NCBI GenBank assembly: GCA_026708505.1
Contig: JAPOUU010000033.1
Span: 16,162-80,161 of the forward strand
Length of the DNA stretch: 64,000 bases
Origin: Hyphomicrobiales bacterium
GTDB taxonomy: Bacteria > Pseudomonadota > Alphaproteobacteria > JAPOUT01
Direction: 5' to 3'
Both the position numbers and the translations under genes were made by a program. Positions 9,372-18,241 of the stretch are shown in pieces; within the stretch, counting starts at the first letter, position 1, and each line of letters starts with the position of its first letter. The notes beneath the pieces are model-generated. The model was not told the DNA's origin and searched no databases. It saw only the letters and a list, made by a program, of their open reading frames with translations.

Positions 9372-10274
9372 CTAAGCCGTCCCGCCGCCGCGCTCGCGCA
9401 GTTTGACCCGCAAAAACAGATGCACCCGGCAGCCGAACACCTCCTCCATTTCGAAACGCGCCGCCGTTGAAACATCCCGTATCACGCTTCCGTTTTTTCC
9501 GAGAATAATCTTGCGGTGCTGTTCGCGCCGGACGTAAATCATCTGCTCGATATGCAAGGAGCCATTCTCCCGCCGCTCCCAGCGTTCTTGTGCGACGCTC
9601 GCCTCGTAGGGAATCTCCTGGTGAAGCCGCAGCAAAAGTTTTTCCCGGGTGATCTCGGTCGCCAGGTGGCGTTCCTGTTCGCTGTCCTCAACGCCATCGG
9701 GATAGAGCCACGGGCCCGAAGGCGCCTGCTTCGCGAGATAGCCCAATACATCCTTGATGCCGTCTCCCTGGGTTGCCGAGATAAAAAAGGTTTCATCGAA
9801 ATTCATGTGCCGGTTCCACAACGCCGTGAGTTCAAGGAGGCTCTCCTTGGCAAGAAGGTCAATCTTGTTGAGCACAAGGCAGAGTTTTGCGCCTTCGCTG
9901 CCGCCTTGGCGAATCTCTTCGGCTTCTTTAATCAGGGGTTGAAAAAACGCGCTTGTTTCAAGGCTGCCCCGGCGCACCTCGCCGCTCGAGCGCGCCGCAT
10001 CCACCATCAGCAAAAACACATCGGCGTCTTCGAGGGCGTTGGCGAGACTCTTCGGGTCTCCCGCTTCGTTGTGTTTGCGCGAGGACAGGATTCCGGGCGT
10101 GTCAATTAGAAGCAGCTGCGTGTCGCCTTCGTTGACAATCGCGCGGACGGGCTCAATGGTCGTGTTCGCCTTGTGGGTGACAATGGCGCGTTTGCGTCCG
10201 GCGAACTGGTTGAGCAATGTGGATTTTCCTGCATTCGGCGCACCGAGAATTCCGACAATGGCGCAATGCTGCAT
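9372..10274 (-). CDS. era: GTPase Era, 16S rRNA/30S assembly factor
   Basis: Era binds the 3' end of 16S rRNA and assists 30S maturation. 300 residues. GTPase motifs: G1 GAPNAGKS (11-18), the switch region with NTTIEPVRAI, G3 DTPG, G4 NKID. The C-terminal KH domain shows ILGKNGSVIRDVS and ends FLRVKLRERG. It lies 3 nt downstream of rnc and is followed by recO, the classical rnc-era-recO order. Confidence 0.96.
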   Translation of the reverse strand: MQHCAIVGILGAPNAGKSTLLNQFAGRKRAIVTHKANTTIEPVRAIVNEGDTQLLLIDTPGILSSRKHNEAGDPKSLANALEDADVFLLMVDAARSSGEVRRGSLETSAFFQPLIKEAEEIRQGGSEGAKLCLVLNKIDLLAKESLLELTALWNRHMNFDETFFISATQGDGIKDVLGYLAKQAPSGPWLYPDGVEDSEQERHLATEITREKLLLRLHQEIPYEASVAQERWERRENGSLHIEQMIYVRREQHRKIILGKNGSVIRDVSTAARFEMEEVFGCRVHLFLRVKLRERGGGTA

Positions 10275-10277
10275 GGG

Positions 10278-10988
10278 TTATTCCTGCGCCTGGAGCGCTC
10301 CCACCGCAAGCAGAAGATTGTGCGCCGCCTGGCGTTCGGCTCGGCGCTTGCTCGTTCCCTCGGCCTGTGCATTTCCCGCGTCTCCTGCATCAACTTCAAC
10401 GGTGAAGACCGGCGCATGAACGGAGCCGCGCCGCTTCAACTCGCGATAGACCGGCGAGGATCCGCCCTGCTTGTGCAGCCACTCTTGCAACTGCGTTTTC
10501 GGGTCGATCAAATTGGCATCGGATGTTTCAAGAAAGCGATTGTAGTATTCTTCAACAACTGCATTCGCCGCATCCAGGCCGCCGTCGATAAACACCGCGC
10601 CCAGAACCGCTTCAAAAGCGTCGGCGAGTATGTTCTCGCGCGAGCGCTCCGACGCACTGTTCCGCTCCGAGCGTCCCAGGTTGACGTAATCCCACAGATT
10701 CCATGTCTCGGCGATCCTTGAGCAACTGCTTCGCTTCACGAAGGCGTTGAGACGGAGGGCGAGTTCGCCCTCGCTGAATTCATCGGTGACCTGGTAGAGC
10801 GTGTAGGCGGTGAGGAGTCCGAGGACGCGGTCGCCGAGAAATTCCATGCGTTCGTTGTTCTGTCCGACCTTCGGCGCGGCGCTCCTGTGTATGAGCGCAT
10901 GCCGCAGCAGCGAGACGTCCTTGAAACGCCAGCCGATTCGCTCTTGTAATGCGTCGAGGTCTTCGTTTGCCTGCACCATCTTACTCAA
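10278..10988 (-). CDS. rnc: ribonuclease III
   Basis: Double-strand-specific endonuclease that processes rRNA precursors and mRNAs. 236 residues. The signature NERMEFLGDRVLGL (45-58) contains acidic residues Glu46, Glu49 and Asp53. A second acidic site lies in LADAFEAVLGAVFIDGG. The dsRNA-binding domain occupies about 163-233 (DPKTQLQEWLHKQG onward). Its start codon overlaps the lepB stop by 4 nt, and era follows closely. Confidence 0.96.
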   Translation of the reverse strand: MSKMVQANEDLDALQERIGWRFKDVSLLRHALIHRSAAPKVGQNNERMEFLGDRVLGLLTAYTLYQVTDEFSEGELALRLNAFVKRSSCSRIAETWNLWDYVNLGRSERNSASERSRENILADAFEAVLGAVFIDGGLDAANAVVEEYYNRFLETSDANLIDPKTQLQEWLHKQGGSSPVYRELKRRGSVHAPVFTVEVDAGDAGNAQAEGTSKRRAERQAAHNLLLAVGALQAQE

Positions 10989-11743
10989 TCGTTTTCAAGG
11001 TTCATCCAGATGCGATTCCAGCGGATGGCGTCGCCCCACTCCCAGAAGCGCCACAGCGATGTTCCCACGTCCATCGAGAAAAAGATGACCTCGGCCTTGC
11101 CGACGAGATTTTCCTCGGGGATGTAGCCGATGATGTTCGAATAACGCGAATCGGTGGAATTGTCCCGGTTGTCCCCCATCACGAAGTAATGCCCCGGGGG
11201 AACCTGGTATACCCGCGGCGAGTCCGTTTGCGAGAGCGGAACCTCCTTGAGGATCTTGTAGTCGACCAAATTGTCGAGGGTCTCGCGATAACGCGCGATG
11301 CTGCGGGTGCGTCCGAACGCGTCCCCGATGACAAAATCTTCAATGCGGTCGAGTCGCATGGGACGGTCGTTGATATAGACCTGTCCCGCAAGTATCTGAA
11401 TCTGGTCCCCCGGAAGCCCGATGATGCGCTTGATGTAGTCAACATCTTCGTCGCGGGGAAGCCGGAACACGGCAATGTCGCCGCGTTGCGGCTCCGACAA
11501 GGCCGCATGACGTCCTTCGAACCAATCGGGTGCAAACGGAAACGAAAACCTCGAATAGCCGTACGAGTATTTCGACACGAACACATAATCGCCCACCCAC
11601 AAACCCGGCAGCATCGAGCCCGAGGGGATGTAGAAAGGCTGAAACAGAAAGGTGCGGAACACCAGCGCGATCAACAGCGCCCAGAACAGAGTCGTAACAA
11701 TCTCGAAGAGCCCTTTGCTCCAATCCGGTCTTTGTATATTCAT
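10985..11743 (-). CDS. lepB: signal peptidase I
   Basis: Membrane serine protease that removes Sec and Tat signal peptides. 252 residues. One N-terminal membrane segment (about 13-35), catalytic Ser43 in IPSGSMLP, general-base Lys105 in YIKRIIGLPGD, and the conserved GDNRDNSTDSR box near the C-terminus. It overlaps DUF2062 upstream and rnc downstream by 4 nt each, so all are translationally coupled. Confidence 0.96.
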   Translation of the reverse strand: MNIQRPDWSKGLFEIVTTLFWALLIALVFRTFLFQPFYIPSGSMLPGLWVGDYVFVSKYSYGYSRFSFPFAPDWFEGRHAALSEPQRGDIAVFRLPRDEDVDYIKRIIGLPGDQIQILAGQVYINDRPMRLDRIEDFVIGDAFGRTRSIARYRETLDNLVDYKILKEVPLSQTDSPRVYQVPPGHYFVMGDNRDNSTDSRYSNIIGYIPEENLVGKAEVIFFSMDVGTSLWRFWEWGDAIRWNRIWMNLEND

Positions 11744-12303
11744 GGCTTTTTCCTGGCTCGTCTTCGTTCACGTTGTTGTTGACGCTTGTGCTGGTAGATT
11801 CTCACCGACCATCTTGTCGTCGGATAGATGAGTATCGCAAGCGACAAACACACAGGCACCGAACCCAATATCATCGTGGCTACAACATCGACAAGATTCC
11901 AACTTGACTCTTCGAAGAGAACATCGACGGTCGGGACGGTTTGCGCATCGAACTCGGCGGTGGCATGCGTTCCCGACATGCGGGCGCCAATCTGATAGAT
12001 GAGTGCCCAAATCGCCGGAAAGGTCACCGGGTTGCCCGCCAGCGTGCCCAAAAGCGCAGCGATGATATTACCGCGTAACATCCACGCAAGCAAACATGCT
12101 AGCAGCACATGGAGGCCTATCAACGGCGTAAAGGAGATGACGACGCCCGCGGTGAATCCCGCGGCGATGGCATGGGGCGTGTCTTTGAGCCTGCGCGTGC
12201 GGTTCCAGACGTGCTGGAGGGCCCGCTTCCATCCCACCCGGGGCCAGAGCCATCTGCGCAGACGCTCGCCCCAGGATAAATCCGCCCGCCCCCTGCCGGT
12301 CAT
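11740..12303 (-). CDS. DUF2062 membrane protein
   Basis: 187-residue membrane protein recognised as DUF2062 from TPHAIAAGFTAGVVISFTP and the LRGNIIAALLGTLAGNPVTF segment. Hydrophobic spans lie at about 45-82 and again near the C-terminus, which ends in a very basic QRERRRARKKP tail. The function is unknown for the family. It occupies the slot between pyrE and lepB where other alphaproteobacteria often carry pdxJ and acpS, neither of which is present here. Overlaps both neighbours by 4 nt. Confidence 0.85.
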   Translation of the reverse strand: MTGRGRADLSWGERLRRWLWPRVGWKRALQHVWNRTRRLKDTPHAIAAGFTAGVVISFTPLIGLHVLLACLLAWMLRGNIIAALLGTLAGNPVTFPAIWALIYQIGARMSGTHATAEFDAQTVPTVDVLFEESSWNLVDVVATMILGSVPVCLSLAILIYPTTRWSVRIYQHKRQQQRERRRARKKP

Positions 12304-12920
12304 GCCAGCCCGCGGCTTCCCGGGCGAACGGGCTCGATGGCTTTGAGTTCCGGCGGCAAAGCGTCCGGACGGTGGGTTTCGACAAAGAATTCCGCCAAGG
12401 GAACGAATTTCACGCCGAACTTCGCCGCTCCGCCGGAGCGGTCAATCAAACAGGCAACCCCGACAACGTTTCCGCCGAGCTCTTCCACGGCGGTGATGGT
12501 TTCTTTTGCCGATTTGCCGGTGGTGATGATGTCCTCGACGATCAGGCAGTTCCCTCCCTTCGGGATGTCAAACCCGCGCCGCAATTTAAGGTTTCCTTCG
12601 ACGCGCTCCAGGAACACGGAGGAAATTCCCGTTTGGCGCCCCATTTCGTAACCAACCAAAATTCCCCCCATCGCAGGCGAAACAAACCGGGTCAGCTTAT
12701 CCAGCTGAATATCCGGTTCTATATGAATCTTCGCTATCAGGGCCTTGCACAGCTTCTCGCTGCGCCGGGGGTCCATCATTATTCTCGCGCATTGGAGATA
12801 ATGTTTCGAATGCAGTCCGGAGGAGAGAACAAAATGTCCTTCCAGCAAAGCGTCCGCGGCGCGGAATTCATCGAGAACTTCTTCGTCGGTCATCGGAGGG
12901 AGATCGTTGGATTGATTCAT
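12300..12920 (-). CDS. pyrE: orotate phosphoribosyltransferase
   Basis: Converts orotate and PRPP to OMP in pyrimidine synthesis. 206 residues. Landmarks: FVLSSGLHSKHYLQCARI near the N-terminus, the VSPAMGGILVGYE core, and PRPP-binding VEDIITTGKS (128-137). It sits between rsh (6 nt upstream) and DUF2062 (4-nt overlap). Confidence 0.95.
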   Translation of the reverse strand: MNQSNDLPPMTDEEVLDEFRAADALLEGHFVLSSGLHSKHYLQCARIMMDPRRSEKLCKALIAKIHIEPDIQLDKLTRFVSPAMGGILVGYEMGRQTGISSVFLERVEGNLKLRRGFDIPKGGNCLIVEDIITTGKSAKETITAVEELGGNVVGVACLIDRSGGAAKFGVKFVPLAEFFVETHRPDALPPELKAIEPVRPGSRGLA

Positions 12921-12926
12921 GCCCGC

Positions 12927-15053
12927 CTACCCGCTGATTCTGCGTAGCTGCGTGAGTGCGGAAAGACCCTGCAGCGCCGAAAATATCTTGTTGAGGTGTT
13001 TCAACTCATGGACCTCAATGTTAACTTGCACGTCGCAGAAATTGCTTTCGTTTCTTTGCAGGCGGAGATTGACGATGTTTGCACCATAGTCGGCAATCAG
13101 CGAGGTTATCGAACTCAACGAGCCGACCTCGTCCAGCAACACCATTTCCATCCGCGCAACGAACATGGTGTCGGCATTGTTCTGCGTGTCCCATTCGATG
13201 TCGTTCCATCGTTCGGGCTGGTCGTCGAATGCGCGCAGTTTCGGCGAATCGATCGGGTAGATGACGATGCCCTCGCCGGGCGTGAAAATCCCGACGATGC
13301 GGTCTCCGGGAACCGGAAAGACGCCCTCGGCAAAATGTGTCGTCATGCCCGGACGAACGCCGCGAATCGCGGGCATGGCCGCCTGTTGCTCGGATTTGCC
13401 CGCGCCGTTCCCGTTCGCCGTCTGCGGATAAACGGCGTCCAGCACCTCGCGGGCGTTGATTTCGCCGCGGCCGACCGCCGCGCATAATGCCCGGGTGCTG
13501 TCCTTTTGCATGGTTGCGAGCACGCGCTCAAGAAGCTGGTCGGAGAGGCGCTGCGAGGCTTGCTCGAAGACGGCTTCAAGCAGACGGCGCCCGAGGTAGA
13601 CTTCCTCCTCGGATTGATGTTTTCGCAGGGCGCGGCGGATGGCGGAACGCGCTTTGCCGGTTTTAACGAGTTTCTCCCACACGCGCATGGGCGTCTGCGC
13701 GCGCGAGCGGATGATTTCGACTTCATCGCCGTTTTGAAGCGCTTGGCGCAGCGGCATGTGCCGCCCGTTGATTCGGCAGCCGACGCAGGTGTCCCCGATG
13801 TTCGTGTGGACGGCATAGGCGAAGTCGAGGGGCGTCGCCCCCTGCGGCAGGGCAATCAACGTGCCTTTCGGCGTGAAGCAAAAAACCTGGTCCTGGAACA
13901 GCTCGAGCTTGGTGTGCTCGAGAAATTCCTCGGGAGTTTCGTCGCGCTCGAGCATTTCAACAAGATGCCGCAGCCAGCCGAACTGCTTCGTCATCGTTTT
14001 GGTGAGCGCGGTGCTTGCGTTTTCCTTGTAGGCCCAATGCGCCGCAATGCCGTATTCGGCGACTTGATGCATGTCGCGCGTCCGGATTTGCAGTTCGATG
14101 CGTTGGTTTTCCGGACCGATGACGGTTGTTTGAATCGACTGGTAGCCGTTGGCCTTGGGCGTGGAGATGTAGTCTTTGAAGCGGCCGGGAACGCTCTGCC
14201 ATGTGCAATGCACGATTCCGAACGCGCGATAGCATTCTTCAATGGTCGGGACGATAATGCGAAAGCCGGTGATGTCGCAAAGCTGCTCCAGCGAAATCGA
14301 TTTGCGCTCCATTTTTTTCCAGATGGCGTAAAGCCCTTTCTCGCGAGAACTGACGGTCGCGTTGATGTCGACCTCGGCAAAGCGATTCTGGAGTTGTTGG
14401 GTGATGGCGTGGATGGTCCGGCCGCTTTCGTCCCGGATTTTTTGCAGCCGGCCTTTCAAGGTGTCGTGGGCTTCGGGGTTGAGATATTGGAAGGCCCTGT
14501 CTTCAAGCTCTTCGCAGAAGCCTTGCACGCCCATTCTGCCGGCAAGCGGGGCGTAGATGTCCATGGTTTCCTGGGCGATTCGCAGGCGCTTCGATTCGGG
14601 CTCAAGGGAGTTCAGCGTCCGCATGTTGTGCATTCTGTCGGCGAGTTTGACAAGCAGCACGCGAACGTCGTTGGCGGTTGCGAGGAGGAGTTTGCGGAAG
14701 TTTTCCGCCTGCGCGGTGTCCTCCGAAGAGAGCTCGAGGCGCGTGAGTTTGGTTACGCCGTTGACGAGGTCTGCGACTTCGTCGCCGAAGAGTTGCTTGA
14801 TTTCCTCGTAGGTCGCCTCGGTGTCTTCGAGCGTATCGTGGAGGAGGGCGGTGACGATGGTGGCAAGGTCGCCGTGCAGGCCGGTGAGAATGTTGGCGAC
14901 CGCAACCGGATGGGAGAAGTAGGGTTCTCCGGAAACCCGTTTTTGGTTTCCGTGCATGCGCTCGCCGTAGTCATATGCGCGCTGGAGGAGTTTGTCGTCG
15001 GCACCGGGATTGTATGCGTGGACTTGTTCGAGGAGTTCGCCCTGCCTGATCAT
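12927..15053 (-). CDS. rsh: bifunctional (p)ppGpp synthetase/hydrolase (RSH family)
   Basis: Makes and degrades the alarmone (p)ppGpp in the stringent response. 708 residues from ATG 15053, which matches the family start MIRQGELLE; the frame stays open upstream through the rpoZ region but that part is not protein-like. Domains: HD hydrolase with intact LLHDTLEDT (His72-Asp73), synthetase with YAIWKKMERK near 242-251 and the RFKD motif (291-294) typical of bifunctional enzymes, TGS from about 390 and C-terminal ACT from about 635. Both active sites look intact. Follows rpoZ and precedes pyrE. Confidence 0.96.
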   Translation of the reverse strand: MIRQGELLEQVHAYNPGADDKLLQRAYDYGERMHGNQKRVSGEPYFSHPVAVANILTGLHGDLATIVTALLHDTLEDTEATYEEIKQLFGDEVADLVNGVTKLTRLELSSEDTAQAENFRKLLLATANDVRVLLVKLADRMHNMRTLNSLEPESKRLRIAQETMDIYAPLAGRMGVQGFCEELEDRAFQYLNPEAHDTLKGRLQKIRDESGRTIHAITQQLQNRFAEVDINATVSSREKGLYAIWKKMERKSISLEQLCDITGFRIIVPTIEECYRAFGIVHCTWQSVPGRFKDYISTPKANGYQSIQTTVIGPENQRIELQIRTRDMHQVAEYGIAAHWAYKENASTALTKTMTKQFGWLRHLVEMLERDETPEEFLEHTKLELFQDQVFCFTPKGTLIALPQGATPLDFAYAVHTNIGDTCVGCRINGRHMPLRQALQNGDEVEIIRSRAQTPMRVWEKLVKTGKARSAIRRALRKHQSEEEVYLGRRLLEAVFEQASQRLSDQLLERVLATMQKDSTRALCAAVGRGEINAREVLDAVYPQTANGNGAGKSEQQAAMPAIRGVRPGMTTHFAEGVFPVPGDRIVGIFTPGEGIVIYPIDSPKLRAFDDQPERWNDIEWDTQNNADTMFVARMEMVLLDEVGSLSSITSLIADYGANIVNLRLQRNESNFCDVQVNIEVHELKHLNKIFSALQGLSALTQLRRISG

Positions 15054-15105
15054 GTGGGTGTCCTCGCGACGGGTTGGCTCGGGGCTCGAGCGCGTGGGTG
15101 GGCGG

Positions 15106-15564
15106 TTAGGGTGACGGTTCGCCCTGCATTTCCTGAAGGGCTCGAAGCATGTCTTCCTCGCTCCACTGCTCTCCTTCGGTTTCGTCCTTGCCGTCTTCGG
15201 ACGAGTCGGAATCAGCGGAACCGGAATCTTTCTTGCTCGCCTCCGCGCCGGCTTTATCGGAAGCGCCTTTGTTCCCGCCCTCGGGGGATGCGGAGAGAAG
15301 GGCATCGGGCGTGACATCGGCCGCCGCGGACATCACCGCTTCGGGCATGCGGAAGTAAGCGGCGAGTTCATCCCAAAGGGGCTCTTTCTCAATCGAGCTT
15401 TCGGCGATTTCGCGCAAGGCGATGACGGGGTTTTTGTCGCCGTCGCGCGGGAGGGACGGGCGTGCGCCTGCGGAAATGTCGCGCGAGCGCTGTACCGCGA
15501 GCATCACGAGTTCAAAGCGGTTGGAGACTTTTTCAATGCAGTCTTCGACGGTTACGCGTGCCAT
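15106..15564 (-). CDS. rpoZ: RNA polymerase omega subunit
   Basis: Small RNA polymerase subunit that aids beta-prime folding. The family start [13 protein letters not shown] followed by [16 protein letters not shown] is unmistakable. ATG at 15564 has an AGAGG site upstream. At 152 residues it is longer than E. coli omega (91), with an acidic Ser/Asp/Glu-rich tail from about residue 90, a feature also seen in other alphaproteobacteria. First gene of the minus-strand rpoZ-rsh-pyrE cluster. Confidence 0.95.
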   Translation of the reverse strand: MARVTVEDCIEKVSNRFELVMLAVQRSRDISAGARPSLPRDGDKNPVIALREIAESSIEKEPLWDELAAYFRMPEAVMSAAADVTPDALLSASPEGGNKGASDKAGAEASKKDSGSADSDSSEDGKDETEGEQWSEEDMLRALQEMQGEPSP

Positions 15565-15660
15565 GGGAATTCCTCTTGATTCTTCTGTGTTTGGTTGCTC
15601 CAAACCGTATAGCACGGCAGAGGGGCTTTGGCAAGATTTCCTACAGGGGCGGGAGGGTGG

Positions 15661-15666
15661 TATACT
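15661..15666 (+). promoter_or_regulatory. -10 box of the SRP RNA gene
   Basis: TATACT lies 5 nt before the 5' end predicted from the SRP RNA closing helix. The -35 region at 17-bp spacing (TTCCTA) is weak. Assignment rests on position. Confidence 0.45.
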
Positions 15667-15670
15667 GGGG

Positions 15671-15771
15671 GCGGGAGATCGCCGCCGGACGCGCTGTCCT
15701 GCCTACTAGGTCAGGTTCGAGAGAAAGCAGCCGGGGTGAGATGTGCACGGGTCGATGGCGGTCTCCTGCGG
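15671..15771 (+). ncRNA. ffs: 4.5S / small SRP RNA
   Basis: RNA of the signal recognition particle, which binds Ffh and targets membrane proteins. The conserved core GGTCAGG (15709-15715), a GAGA GNRA tetraloop (15719-15722) and AAAGCAGCC (15724-15732) form domain IV. The ends close: GGAGATCGCC (15674-15683) pairs with GGCGGTCTCC (15757-15766) with one G-U pair. A short T run follows at 15772-15776. Its place directly upstream of dnaX is usual in alphaproteobacteria. Exact ends are uncertain by a few bases. Confidence 0.88.
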
Positions 15772-15788
15772 TTTTTGGAGGATTATAG

Positions 15789-17180
15789 ATGCTGGCAGAT
15801 TCAACCACGAATACGGATGCAGGCGCGTACAGGGTCCTGGCGCGGCGCTACCGGCCGACCTGTTTTGAGGACTTGATAGGCCAGGAGGCGATGGTGCGCA
15901 CGCTCTCAAATGCGTTTGAGATGGGAAGGATCGCCCATGCGTTCATGCTGACCGGGGTGCGCGGCATCGGCAAGACGACGACGGCGCGGCTGCTCGCCCG
16001 GGCATTGAACTACGAGAGTGATTCGTGCGACAAGCCTTCGCTGGTTTGGGAGGGCGAGGGCCGCCATTGCGCCGACATCATGGAATCGCGCCACATGGAT
16101 GTGATGGAGATGGATGCGGCATCGCACACGGGAATAGCGGATGTGCGCGAGATTATCGATAGCCTGCAATATGCACCGACATCGGCGCGCTACAAAGTTT
16201 ACATCATTGACGAGGTTCACATGCTTTCCACGGCCGCTTTCAACGGCTTGTTGAAGACGCTGGAAGAGCCGCCGGGGCATGTGAAGTTTATTTTTGCAAC
16301 GACCGAGATACGCAAGGTTCCGGTGACGATATTGTCACGCTGCCAGCGTTTTGATCTGCGCCGCCTGGGCGTGGAGGATATGACGAAATTATTGGAAGGC
16401 GTTGCCGGCAAGGAGAACATCACGCTTGCACCGGGGGCGCTCTCGATGCTCGCGCGCGCCGCCGACGGTTCCGCTCGCGACGCTCTCTCGCTGCTGGACC
16501 AGGCGATTGCGCAAGGCGCCGAGAAGGTCGAAGAGGACGTGGTGCGCGACATGCTCGGACTTGCCGACCAAATGCGCGTGTGCGATTTGTTTGATGCGCT
16601 GATGGAGGGCAACGCAAGCAAAGCCCTCGATATCGGGCGCGAGTTGTATGATGTCGGCGCCGAGCCGATGGCGATACTCGCCGATCTTGCCGATCTTGCG
16701 CATTGGCTGACGCGGCTGCGCCTGGCCCCCGAGGCGGGCGACAAGATTCTCGCTTCCATGTCCTTCGGCGCACAGGGCGAAGCATGGGGACGCGACCGCG
16801 CCGAAAAGCTCTCCTTGCGCGACCTCAACCGCGTTTGGCAAATGCTTCTGAAGGGAATGTCGGAGACGCGCATGGCATCAAAGCCGATAGCCTCGATGGA
16901 GATGCTAATGGTTCGCTTGGCGCACGCCGCCGACATGCCGCATTTGGACGAAGCTCTTGCAAAACTATCAACGCCGTCGACATCAACACAGCCTCCGGCG
17001 CAAACGTCAACACCGACGCAAGCGTCAACACCGGAGCAAGCATCAACTCCGGCGCAGGCATCGGCTCCGGAGCAAACATCGACCCCTGCGCCGGTTTCCG
17101 CTTCGGGTGAAGATTTGCGCGCCGAGGCTTTGAAGGTTTTCCCCGATGCCGTTGTCGAGGGCGAAGGAGGCGGCCGTTAA
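15789..17180 (+). CDS. dnaX: DNA polymerase III subunit gamma/tau
   Basis: Clamp-loader ATPase. Walker A GVRGIGKT (56-63), Walker B DEVHM and sensor region TLEEPP..FIFATTE are intact. The zinc-finger region after the P-loop has lost most cysteines ([15 protein letters not shown]), as I recall for rhizobial DnaX. At 463 residues it is short for an alphaproteobacterial tau (usually well over 500). After the clamp-loader core comes a run of 6-residue Gln-Thr/Ala-Ser-Thr/Ala-Pro repeats and then only a small remnant of domain V ([16 protein letters not shown]). No slippery frameshift heptamer was noticed. Confidence 0.92.
   Translation: MLADSTTNTDAGAYRVLARRYRPTCFEDLIGQEAMVRTLSNAFEMGRIAHAFMLTGVRGIGKTTTARLLARALNYESDSCDKPSLVWEGEGRHCADIMESRHMDVMEMDAASHTGIADVREIIDSLQYAPTSARYKVYIIDEVHMLSTAAFNGLLKTLEEPPGHVKFIFATTEIRKVPVTILSRCQRFDLRRLGVEDMTKLLEGVAGKENITLAPGALSMLARAADGSARDALSLLDQAIAQGAEKVEEDVVRDMLGLADQMRVCDLFDALMEGNASKALDIGRELYDVGAEPMAILADLADLAHWLTRLRLAPEAGDKILASMSFGAQGEAWGRDRAEKLSLRDLNRVWQMLLKGMSETRMASKPIASMEMLMVRLAHAADMPHLDEALAKLSTPSTSTQPPAQTSTPTQASTPEQASTPAQASAPEQTSTPAPVSASGEDLRAEALKVFPDAVVEGEGGGR
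17001..17090 (+). repeat. 18-bp tandem repeat inside dnaX (5 units)
   Basis: Five imperfect 18-bp units encode [30 protein letters not shown] at DnaX residues 405-434. Being a multiple of 3, copy-number change would keep the frame and alter the linker between the clamp-loader core and the C-terminal remnant. Confidence 0.8.
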
Positions 17181-17197
17181 CGCGGCATATCAGGCAG

Positions 17198-17803
17198 ATG
17201 GGCGAGGAGATCGAGCATTTAATAAAATTGTTGGCGAAGGTTCCCGGGTTGGGACCGCGTTCGGCCCGTCGTGCGGCGTTGCATTTGGTCTGCCGCAAGG
17301 ATGCGCTGCTGGTTCCATTGGGAGAAGCGCTGCGCGAAGTTTTGGAAAAGGTCTCCGTGTGTCCCCAGTGCGGCAATGTTGACAGCGTCTCGCCGTGCGG
17401 CATCTGCCGCAACCGCGAGCGTGATGTCGCCGTTTTGTGCGTGGTCGAGAGCGTCGGCGATCTTTGGGCGCTGGAGCGCGCCGGCGCGGTTTCCGGACGC
17501 TACCATGTGCTGGGAGGGACGCTTTCGGCATTCCACGGGGTCGGCCCCGATGAGCTGGGCATTTCGCGCTTGCACAGACGTGCCGCCGTGGACGAAGTGC
17601 GGGAGGTCATTCTCGCGATGAACGCGACAATGGAAGGACAGGCAACCGCGCATTACATCACCGAGGTTCTTGAGGATTGCGGCGTGTCGGTTTCGCGTCT
17701 GGCACACGGTGTTCCTGTTGGCGGAGAATTGGACTATCTTGATGAGGGGACACTTTCCGCGGCGATACGTTCACGCCGCCCTTTTTCGGAGGATGTAACA
17801 TGA
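17198..17803 (+). CDS. recR: recombination protein RecR
   Basis: RecR works with RecO in RecA loading at gaps. 201 residues. HhH region [18 protein letters not shown] at 8-25, zinc finger CPQC...CGIC (Cys55, 58, 67, 70), then the Toprim domain with [12 protein letters not shown] and the C-terminal [16 protein letters not shown]. It follows dnaX by 17 nt; the ybaB gene that normally lies between dnaX and recR is missing. The ATGA overlap with the next lipoprotein gene suggests coupling. Confidence 0.95.
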   Translation: MGEEIEHLIKLLAKVPGLGPRSARRAALHLVCRKDALLVPLGEALREVLEKVSVCPQCGNVDSVSPCGICRNRERDVAVLCVVESVGDLWALERAGAVSGRYHVLGGTLSAFHGVGPDELGISRLHRRAAVDEVREVILAMNATMEGQATAHYITEVLEDCGVSVSRLAHGVPVGGELDYLDEGTLSAAIRSRRPFSEDVT

Positions 17804-18165
17804 GAATAATGTTTTTAAGTATTGCGGTATTGCTGGCGGGTTGCACGACCCCGGAATATCAAGCGCAAAGGTCAGCGTGCGAATCGATTTGGCTTGCGAA
17901 AATGCCGCCGAGATACGAGGAAGTCGTCCGCACCGACTATCATTATATTGAAATTCCCTCCGGCAAATCGGTGTGCGTGACAAAGACCTCGGAGGACGGG
18001 AGTGTTCATAAGATTTGCGAGGAGAGCACGCAGGAGATTCCGATACCGCATACCCGCACTGTAACGGTTGACAGCAGGGAGATTGCACGCGGTGCGCAGA
18101 TAGAAATCTGCGTGCACAACGCATGTTTGAAACGATACGGCGATCCCCGTTGTCGCCCGCTTTAA
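17800..18165 (+). CDS. small lipoprotein of unknown function
   Basis: 121 residues, not recognised. The lipobox LLAGC places the lipidated cysteine at residue 15. The mature part has further cysteines ([28 protein letters not shown]), enough for disulfides in the periplasm. It starts inside the recR stop codon (ATGA), so it is read with recR, though no functional link is evident. It opens a block of A+T-richer accessory genes that extends to about 22.7 kb. Confidence 0.7.
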   Translation: MRIMFLSIAVLLAGCTTPEYQAQRSACESIWLAKMPPRYEEVVRTDYHYIEIPSGKSVCVTKTSEDGSVHKICEESTQEIPIPHTRTVTVDSREIARGAQIEICVHNACLKRYGDPRCRPL

Positions 18166-18241
18166 AGGTTGAGGAAGTTAACTCACCGCAGGCGGAAACT
18201 TAACGGTAAACCACGCAAAAGAAAATCCAAAGAGGTTCGCA

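Noticed and set aside
13506..15314. 602-codon plus-strand open frame antisense to rsh
   Set aside because: Shadow of the RSH gene in a G+C-rich genome; no start signal or recognisable domain.
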